Assembly (NCBI GenBank): GCA_029256575.1 | Contig: JAQSXR010000013.1 | Location: 1-38,524, forward strand | Reading direction: 5' to 3' | Source: Clostridiales bacterium | GTDB taxonomy: Bacteria > Bacillota > Clostridia > Lachnospirales > JAQSXR01 | DNA length: 38,524 nt | Shown here: piece after piece, positions 33,293-38,524 of the stretch | Position numbering within the stretch: position 1 is the stretch's first letter | How the letters are laid out: each line of letters begins with the position of its first letter | The notes under the pieces: generated by a model | What the model was told of the DNA's origin: nothing | What the model saw: the letters and a program-made list of their open reading frames with translations, nothing else | The model's database searches: none | Position numbers and translations under genes: made by a program

Positions 33293-34114
33293 TTATAATT
33301 TACTATCTGTTAGAAAAGGAGGATACATCATTAAGGCATGATTCTCTGCGACATACTCATCCGCTACTTCTACCCCTTCAAGGTCATATATTTTTCTGAA
33401 TAACGTATTATTTCTTGTATAACCTCCCCAAAACTCGTGATCCATTTGATGGTCTTTTTCATAAACCTCATATGTATACAAAGGTATAACATTTGATTTC
33501 CAGCACCCTTCTAATTCAGAATCCGTTACCTGTACCACAAGTTCAAATGGTTGTCCGGTGTCATTCCTAATCACTAAATCACGGTAATTATACACACATG
33601 TAGCCCCGCTTCCAAAAGGTTGAGTGCGATTGGAATCTGGAAACACATCGTAACTGTGTCGATAGCGTTCAACTACAGTAAGTGGAGTATGTATTGTCAT
33701 CCAGTAAATTAGATTAGATAGTTGACACAAACCACCCCCTACACCGGGTTTAAAAGTACCACCTTGCAGTATCATACCTTTTTTATACCCTTTTCTCTTT
33801 GTTGGGTTTCCGATTGCTTTCCAATATGAAAATGTTTGTCCTGGCATTAATACAGTATGGTTAATTTTCTTAGTTGCTAGTTTAAGATTTATTACTTTAT
33901 TATGTTGTAAATACATATCAACATCCTTTAATTTTCGTAGGAGTGGAGTATGATGAGTAAAATAAGTATGGTTATTGTTTGCGGCCATAATAATTTTACC
34001 ATATTTATTTCCACCAAATAACCAGAATAACCAACGTCTAAACATAAAATAACTTGTGCCAATAAACAGTCTAAGCTTACTTCTTTTTTTATACCTCAAT
34101 AAATTATTGTTCAC
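33293..34114 (-). CDS. VanW-family protein
   Basis: A 273-residue VanW-domain protein. Marker segments are VLMPGQTFSYWKAIGNPTKR, YKKGMILQGGTFKPG and VGGGLCQLSNLIYW, then YRHSYDVFPDSNRTQPFGSG. VanW is found next to some vancomycin-resistance genes and in cell-wall settings, but its function is not known; no resistance genes are here. The N-terminus (LRLFIGTSYFMFRRWLFWLF) is basic and hydrophobic without a clear signal peptide. The start is GTG 34114 with GGGGTGA four bases upstream. It is divergent from the GntR gene. Confidence 0.9.
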   Translation of the reverse strand: MNNNLLRYKKRSKLRLFIGTSYFMFRRWLFWLFGGNKYGKIIMAANNNHTYFTHHTPLLRKLKDVDMYLQHNKVINLKLATKKINHTVLMPGQTFSYWKAIGNPTKRKGYKKGMILQGGTFKPGVGGGLCQLSNLIYWMTIHTPLTVVERYRHSYDVFPDSNRTQPFGSGATCVYNYRDLVIRNDTGQPFELVVQVTDSELEGCWKSNVIPLYTYEVYEKDHQMDHEFWGGYTRNNTLFRKIYDLEGVEVADEYVAENHALMMYPPFLTDSKL

Positions 34115-34263
34115 ATTATCACCCCATTAAGAATTAGTAAAGAACACTTGAAAATATACGCATGATTAAAGTATATATTTTTAATACGTAATAAAATAGA
34201 GAAATTTGTAATTAAAAAATATTTAGTTATTTTTATATTAATACGTTTGCTTAAAAATATAGA

Positions 34264-34291
34264 TTGACAAAACTGGTATATTGTATATAAT
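34264..34291 (+). promoter_or_regulatory. Sigma-A promoter of GntR-ABC operon
   Basis: TTGACA (34264-34269), a 16-base spacer and TATAAT (34286-34291). Confidence 0.82.
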
Positions 34292-34306
34292 GAGTATATA
34301 CAATAT
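34278..34306. promoter_or_regulatory. 29-bp dyad operator over the -10 box
   Basis: ATATTGTATATA (34278-34289) and its exact complement TATATACAATAT (34295-34306) around ATGAG. It covers the -10 region, a strong site for repression by the GntR protein of the operon. Confidence 0.72.
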
Positions 34307-34328
34307 TGGAAAGAAAGATGAGGTATTT

Positions 34329-34703
34329 ATGGACATTATAATTAGTAATTCAAATAGCAAACCAATCTACGAGCAAATTACCTCACAAATTAAGAATTTG
34401 ATCATAACAGGTGATTTGAAATCAGGAGATATGCTTCCATCCATGCGACTACTTGCGAAAGAATTAAGAATCAGTGTTATTACTACAAAACGTGCCTATG
34501 AAGACTTAGAACGAGACGGTTTTATTGAATCGGTAACAGGAAAAGGTAGTTTTGTAGCAGATAAAAATTCTGATTTTATAAAAGAAGAGCATCTTCGAAT
34601 TACGGAACAATATCTCCAAAAAGCGGTTGGAACTGCTAAATTGTCGGGCATAACACTAGATGAACTTATAGAAGTATTAACTATGATATTTAAGGAGGAG
34701 TAG
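34329..34703 (+). CDS. YtrA-type GntR regulator
   Basis: A 124-residue GntR protein of the short YtrA subfamily: winged HTH KPIYEQITSQIKNLIITGDL, KSGDMLPSMRLLAKELRIS and TTKRAYEDLERDGFIESVTGKGSFV (about 9-78), plus a short dimer helix and no large effector domain. ATG 34329 has GAGGT upstream; earlier in-frame starts would fall inside the operator. It probably represses its own ABC operon. The ATPase gene follows after two bases. Confidence 0.93.
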   Translation: MDIIISNSNSKPIYEQITSQIKNLIITGDLKSGDMLPSMRLLAKELRISVITTKRAYEDLERDGFIESVTGKGSFVADKNSDFIKEEHLRITEQYLQKAVGTAKLSGITLDELIEVLTMIFKEE

Positions 34704-34705
34704 CA

Positions 34706-35554
34706 ATGAATAATATTTTAGAAATTAAGAATCTATCTAAAAATTATGATGGATTCAAATTAAGGGATGTAAATATCGTTCTTCCAAAAGGATGTATAAT
34801 GGGGTTTGTAGGAGAAAATGGTGCAGGAAAAAGTACAACAATAAAACTTATATTAAATCTGATTCATCGAGACAACGGAGAAGTAAACATTCTTGGTCTT
34901 GATAATATTAAATTTGATAAACAAATAAAAGAGGATGTTGGAGTTGTATTCGACGAAAGTAATTTTCCGGATGTAATGAGAGCAACTGACATAAGCATTG
35001 TAATGAAAAATATATATAAGAATTGGGACGATGCTGTATTTAAATCATATCTAGAGAAATTTTCGCTTCCACATAATAAGACCGTTAAAGAGTATTCAAG
35101 AGGAATGAAGATGAAACTCTCTATTGCGGTTGCTCTATCGCATAACCCTAAGTTACTAATTCTTGATGAAGCGACTAGTGGACTTGATCCGATAGTAAGA
35201 GAAGAAATATTGGATGTATTTCTAGAATTTATTCAAAATGAAGAACATGCAGTATTTATATCATCACATATTACAAGTGACCTTGAAAAGATTGCGGACT
35301 ATATCACCTTTATACATAAAGGGAAGATTATGTTTAGTGAGCCAAAGGATAATCTTTTACATGATTATGGTATATTAAAGTGTTCGAATGCTAAATTTGA
35401 AAGTATCGATAAGACATATGTAATTGGGTATCGCAAGAATCAATTCGGTGTTGAAGCTTTGGTTAAGAGAAATAAGCTGAGAGGCGATTATACGATTGAT
35501 AATGCGAGTATTGAAGATATTATGGTATTTCGAATTAAGGGGGAAATCAAATGA
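34706..35554 (+). CDS. ABC transporter ATPase (YtrB/BcrA-like)
   Basis: A 282-residue ATPase with Walker A GENGAGKST, signature YSRGMKMKLSIA, Walker B LLILDEATSGLDP and switch SSHITSDL. The Asp-Glu-Ala of Walker B replaces the usual Asp-Glu-Pro. The C-terminal part (residues ~215-282) is an added domain of unknown role. Systems of this GntR + ATPase + permease form commonly react to cell-envelope antibiotics. The stop overlaps the next ATG (ATGA), so the two are coupled. Confidence 0.92.
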   Translation: MNNILEIKNLSKNYDGFKLRDVNIVLPKGCIMGFVGENGAGKSTTIKLILNLIHRDNGEVNILGLDNIKFDKQIKEDVGVVFDESNFPDVMRATDISIVMKNIYKNWDDAVFKSYLEKFSLPHNKTVKEYSRGMKMKLSIAVALSHNPKLLILDEATSGLDPIVREEILDVFLEFIQNEEHAVFISSHITSDLEKIADYITFIHKGKIMFSEPKDNLLHDYGILKCSNAKFESIDKTYVIGYRKNQFGVEALVKRNKLRGDYTIDNASIEDIMVFRIKGEIK

Positions 35555-36174
35555 AGGGATTAATATTAAAGGATTTATATACACTTAGAAAACAAGTAAA
35601 AATGATGATACTTATTATAGTGTTTTATAGTTTTTACGCAGTAATGATGAAAAGTACTAGTTTTCTTGGAGCAATGGTTGCATTATTGTGTGCAATGCAA
35701 CCAATATCAACCTTATCCTATGATGAATATTGTAAATGGGATCGATATGCACTTTCTATGCCGGTATCAAGAAAAAATATTGTGTTAGGTAAGTATTTAC
35801 TTGGAGTTATATTGTGCTTGGGAGGACTTGTTATAGTGACACCAATAAGTATAGTAATAGCTCAATATACAGGTGAAATGAAGATTATTGAATCACTGAT
35901 TATGATACTTGCATATGCTGGTATTGCAATAGTATTTTTATCTGTTGTTCTTCCTATTATTTTTAAATTTGGGGTTGAAAAAGGTAGGATGCTAATGATG
36001 CTAACAATTTTCATCCCAATGATGCTGGGCTTTTTTGCATCAAAACTTGGATTGCAACTGCCTAGCGCGCAAACTTTAAGAGTTTTAGCTTATGCTTCAC
36101 CCTTCGCAGTGATTATCATATTCTTAATATCCATTCGTATTTCGATTGGAATTTTCGTAAAGAAAGAGTTTTAG
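35551..36174 (+). CDS. ABC-2 permease, small
   Basis: A 207-residue membrane protein with about six hydrophobic segments; the loop YDEYCKWDRYALSMPVSRKNIVLGKY is typical of ABC-2 permeases of this small group. It starts inside the ATPase stop (ATGA overlap). It forms the membrane part of the transporter, probably as a homodimer since no second permease is present. Confidence 0.9.
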   Translation: MKGLILKDLYTLRKQVKMMILIIVFYSFYAVMMKSTSFLGAMVALLCAMQPISTLSYDEYCKWDRYALSMPVSRKNIVLGKYLLGVILCLGGLVIVTPISIVIAQYTGEMKIIESLIMILAYAGIAIVFLSVVLPIIFKFGVEKGRMLMMLTIFIPMMLGFFASKLGLQLPSAQTLRVLAYASPFAVIIIFLISIRISIGIFVKKEF

Positions 36175-36175
36175 T

Positions 36176-36204
36176 TTGACATTTCTTTCCTACCATAGTA
36201 TTAT
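36176..36204 (+). promoter_or_regulatory. Sigma-A promoter of chemoreceptor gene
   Basis: TTGACA (36176-36181), a 17-base spacer and TATTAT (36199-36204), immediately after the upstream stop codon. Confidence 0.8.
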
Positions 36205-36229
36205 GAATGAAATAAAAGCAACGGAGCTT

Positions 36230-36268
36230 ATGTGAACCCGAAGAGGGGGAACATAGGCTTTTTTTTGA
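36230..36268 (+). terminator. Leader terminator/attenuator before chemoreceptor gene
   Basis: AGCTTATGT pairs with ACATAGGCT (one G-T pair), with an inner CCC/GGG stem around GAAGA and a purine-rich internal loop (GAA/GGA), then eight T. It lies between the promoter and the chemoreceptor start at 36293. A competing stem AAGC/GCTT uses part of the left arm, so termination may be regulated. Confidence 0.72.
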
Positions 36269-36292
36269 TATACTGAAAAGGAGCACATCGAG

Positions 36293-37765
36293 ATGAAAAA
36301 ATCTATTAAAACTCTAACGAAAAAAGCAGCTTGTATTGTAAATGGGAACTATTTCGAAGAAATAAATCCAAATCAATATCGAAAAAGTATAACTGGCGTA
36401 GCATCTGTCGTTGAAGATTTACAAAAACAATTGCGATCACATATTTTTGAAATGCAAGTTGTCTCTTCGCAAATTGATTCCTCAACAGATGAAATAGGAG
36501 AAGTTTTATCAAACCAAAAAAACCTTTCAGAAAAAATATTTAAGAATTCTGAGAATTTATCTCAGGCGAATTTGCTAAGTTTTAAAAAAGTATCGGAAAG
36601 TGTAAATGTTTCGGATGAAATGGGTAATAACACAAAAAGACTGAAGCAATCCATTCAAACTTTACTAGAATCAAGTGATCTCTCGAAAGAAATTATCCAT
36701 GGCCAATTGAACTCGATTGATAAAAACATAGCTATAATAGAAAATATTTCTGAGTCGAGTAAGGCCTCAATTGAGTATATTGACAAGCTTTTTAATTCTA
36801 CTACCAAGATAGCAGAGATTCTAAAAACAGTTCAAGCATTTTATGCTCAAACGCAGTTGCTTTCACTGAATGCATCAATAGAATCTGCGCGGGCAGGAGA
36901 AGCTGGTGCTGGGTTTGCAGTAGTAGCAAATCAAATTCGTACCCTAGCTCAAAATAGTTCACAATCTGTTAACCAAATCTCTGACATAATTGAAGAGATT
37001 GATTTTGATATTAACAATGTAATCGAACATGCAAAATTAACTCAAAATAATGTTGCAACTGCTGTTGATAACACAACAATTATTCAAGATGGATTGAGAA
37101 AAATAGATAGCACGTATTCTAAAGTTGATATTCACATTCATGAGATGCGTGAGAAATTAGATGCTAACCTTGAACTATTTAATCATCTTAATTCAACAAT
37201 TCAAGAAAGCTCTGGTGCATCTCAAGTTGTCGCATCTGAAATTGATAATATTAATTCACACATACAAACATTACATGGAAAAACGAGCCAAATAACAAAG
37301 CTTGAAGTTGATTTAAAGGACACGTCAAGAAGTCTACGCGGGTTAACCAATAAGGTTCAAGTTGATTTATTAAGCGAAGCGAAAAGGAAAATTGAAAAAC
37401 AAGTATCAGAGGTAACACAAAAATTAAGCAATCTTATTCAAAAAGAATGGGAACTTAAAAGTCATGATCGTTTATTGCATAAAAAAATATTGGATAAGGC
37501 AATCGCAGAGAATGAACAAATAGAGGCAATTTGGACGAATAATGAAACAGGTGATTTTATCTATTCAAATCCTCCGGCTGGAATTGCGAATGCAACTATT
37601 CGTGATTGGTTTAACGAGAGTAGAAGTGGTAATGTTTATGTTTCTAAAATATACATATCAGCAATATCAAAAAATCCTTGCATTACCATAAGTTTACCGA
37701 TTCGCAATGATAGCCAACAAATCATTGGAGTATTTGGAGCAGACATAGGTATTAACTATCTATAA
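36293..37765 (+). CDS. Soluble methyl-accepting chemotaxis protein with C-terminal Cache-like domain
   Basis: A 490-residue chemoreceptor without membrane helices or signal peptide. Long coiled-coil regions (about 35-350) hold the signalling tip QTQLLSLNASIESARAGEAG (187-206), close to the universal hairpin that binds CheA/CheW. After it, residues ~375-490 form a Cache/PDC-like sensor: EAIWTNNETGDFIYSNPPAG, then SGNVYVSKIYISAISKNPCI and SLPIRNDSQQIIGVFGADIG. So the sensor is C-terminal and in the cytoplasm, the reverse of typical receptors. AAAAGGAG precedes the ATG by about 12 bases. Ligand is unknown. Confidence 0.9.
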   Translation: MKKSIKTLTKKAACIVNGNYFEEINPNQYRKSITGVASVVEDLQKQLRSHIFEMQVVSSQIDSSTDEIGEVLSNQKNLSEKIFKNSENLSQANLLSFKKVSESVNVSDEMGNNTKRLKQSIQTLLESSDLSKEIIHGQLNSIDKNIAIIENISESSKASIEYIDKLFNSTTKIAEILKTVQAFYAQTQLLSLNASIESARAGEAGAGFAVVANQIRTLAQNSSQSVNQISDIIEEIDFDINNVIEHAKLTQNNVATAVDNTTIIQDGLRKIDSTYSKVDIHIHEMREKLDANLELFNHLNSTIQESSGASQVVASEIDNINSHIQTLHGKTSQITKLEVDLKDTSRSLRGLTNKVQVDLLSEAKRKIEKQVSEVTQKLSNLIQKEWELKSHDRLLHKKILDKAIAENEQIEAIWTNNETGDFIYSNPPAGIANATIRDWFNESRSGNVYVSKIYISAISKNPCITISLPIRNDSQQIIGVFGADIGINYL

Positions 37766-37781
37766 ATAGGTAAATAGCAGT

Positions 37782-37892
37782 AAAATAAGCTCTAAGTAAT
37801 TGATATAATCCTTCCGAAGTAGTAGTACTTTTTGTATTTGTACGGTCTACTTTAGAGGTATCATTTCATTTGTTTGGAGCTTATTTTTATTT
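37782..37892. terminator. Terminator after chemoreceptor gene
   Basis: AAAATAAGCTC (37782-37792) pairs with GAGCTTATTTT (37877-37887), enclosing a smaller hairpin, then a T-rich run. Confidence 0.7.
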
Positions 37893-37897
37893 AAAAC

Positions 37898-38524
37898 TTA
37901 TTGAAACTGAGATCTTAAAAAAGCACCTACTTCCTCCCAAGCAGCTTGACCTTCAGGAGTGATGTTTCCAAGTAGTTGGAATACATGAAACATTCCCTTG
38001 TATCTCGTAAGTGTAACATTTACCCCAGCAGCAGTAGCTTTTTCAAATACAGCAATGGAATCACTTTCTATTAGTTCAAAAGTCCCAACCTGTATTAACA
38101 TAGATGGAAAGCCATTAAAATCACTATAAACAGGTGAAAGATACTTATCATGAGGGTCGGTATCTCCTGCGTATAAGCCAATTTTACCTGAGGTTTCTAT
38201 CTTCTTGGTTGTAGTCTCCCCCTTTTTTAATCCGAAAATAGGATCATTATATAAATTATAGGAATACGATTCTCCCTCTCCTGCCATGTCAGCCCAAGGA
38301 GACATGCAAATAATCGCTTTTGGCAAGGGTTTACCATTGTCGCGAAGAATCGCGACAAGTGCCAAAGCCAGATTTCCTCCCGCACTATCCCCAACCACAA
38401 CAATATTCTCTTCTTTATAACCTTGCTCCAAAAGCCAGTTCCAAGCCTTCTGTGCATCCTCTAATGCTGCGGGATATTGGTATTTGGGAGCAATACGATA
38501 ATCGATAGATGCAACATTTACTCC
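37898..38524 (-). CDS. Alpha/beta hydrolase, HSL-type esterase, N-terminus outside window
   Basis: Minus-strand gene whose 5' part runs off the right edge; 208 C-terminal residues are seen. The start of the visible part (YRIAPKYQYPAALEDA) is a standard hormone-sensitive-lipase-type segment. The nucleophile is the serine in GDSAGG, and the histidine is in GMFHVFQL. The acid region reads VGTFELIESDS, near the usual VGxxExLxxDS form. The HGGG oxyanion motif should lie just outside. It hydrolyses an ester or small acyl substrate in the cytoplasm. Confidence 0.88.
   Translation of the reverse strand, partial: GVNVASIDYRIAPKYQYPAALEDAQKAWNWLLEQGYKEENIVVVGDSAGGNLALALVAILRDNGKPLPKAIICMSPWADMAGEGESYSYNLYNDPIFGLKKGETTTKKIETSGKIGLYAGDTDPHDKYLSPVYSDFNGFPSMLIQVGTFELIESDSIAVFEKATAAGVNVTLTRYKGMFHVFQLLGNITPEGQAAWEEVGAFLRSQFQ

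Noticed and set aside
33293-34114. Vancomycin resistance determinant
   Set aside because: VanW alone does not give resistance; no vanHAX/vanRS-type genes are nearby.
36211-36268. c-di-GMP (GEMM), preQ1 or guanidine riboswitch in the chemoreceptor leader
   Set aside because: None of the core sequences I know for these classes are present, and the leader is too short for GEMM; only a terminator and a possible competing stem are supported.

Overview
The window is AT-rich, densely coded DNA with strong AGGAGG-type ribosome sites, frequent TTG/GTG starts, TTGACA/TATAAT promoters and U-tailed hairpin terminators. Together with lipoproteins, an S-layer-homology protein, a stand-alone [FeFe]-hydrogenase-type protein and clostridial-type CoA/Etf genes, this points to an anaerobic clostridial Firmicute, most likely a Lachnospiraceae-like bacterium. 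That assignment is inference; no rRNA is present. I see no tRNA or rRNA genes, CRISPR arrays, insertion sequences or prophage genes.

Region 1 (1-13.9 kb) is one long plus-strand operon that begins upstream of the window. It carries a thiolase (5' end missing), a FabG/PhaB-type reductase, a KASIII-like condensing enzyme, a complete branched-chain-amino-acid-type ABC importer (two permeases, two ATPases, one lipoprotein receptor), a CoA-transferase, an acyl-CoA dehydrogenase, EtfB, EtfA, a MaoC/PhaJ-type hydratase, an alpha/beta hydrolase and a TetR regulator with its own promoter. A strong terminator closes it. The enzymes make a full acyl-CoA cycle (activation, dehydrogenation or enoyl reduction, (R)-hydration, (R)-hydroxyacyl oxidation, thiolysis) joined to a dedicated carboxylate/amino-acid-type importer. 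The crotonase and (S)-3-hydroxybutyryl-CoA dehydrogenase of the usual clostridial butyrate operon are absent here. The substrate is unknown.

Region 2 (13.9-18.0 kb) has an uncharacterised membrane protein, a DUF503/YlxP-like protein, a 36-residue basic protein, and a two-gene pair: a lipoprotein made of two copies of a ~156-residue domain, each ending in an ApbE-type flavinylation motif (DLTSSVT), followed by a lipoprotein ApbE flavin transferase. I consider this pair the strongest candidate for an under-described system, an extracytoplasmic carrier with two covalent FMNs and its own maturase.

Region 3 (18.0-28.4 kb) is a set of mostly single-gene units: a SIMPL protein, an amidohydrolase, an unknown 366-residue protein, a secreted SLH protein, a TetR regulator with palindromic operators, a Dabb-domain protein, a small HTH regulator, an [FeFe]-hydrogenase-like protein with a TSCCCP motif, a metallo-beta-lactamase-fold lipoprotein and an AraC regulator.

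Region 4 (28.4-36.2 kb) has two regulated ABC transporter modules. One is TetR + ATPase + two paralogous permeases + an ArsB/SLC13-type permease + MscL; the other is a YtrA-type GntR + ATPase + permease. Each starts with a consensus promoter overlapped or followed by a palindromic operator. A VanW-family gene lies between them on the minus strand. Region 5 (36.2-38.5 kb) has a soluble chemoreceptor with a C-terminal Cache-like domain behind a leader terminator, and the 3' part of an HSL-type esterase running off the right edge.
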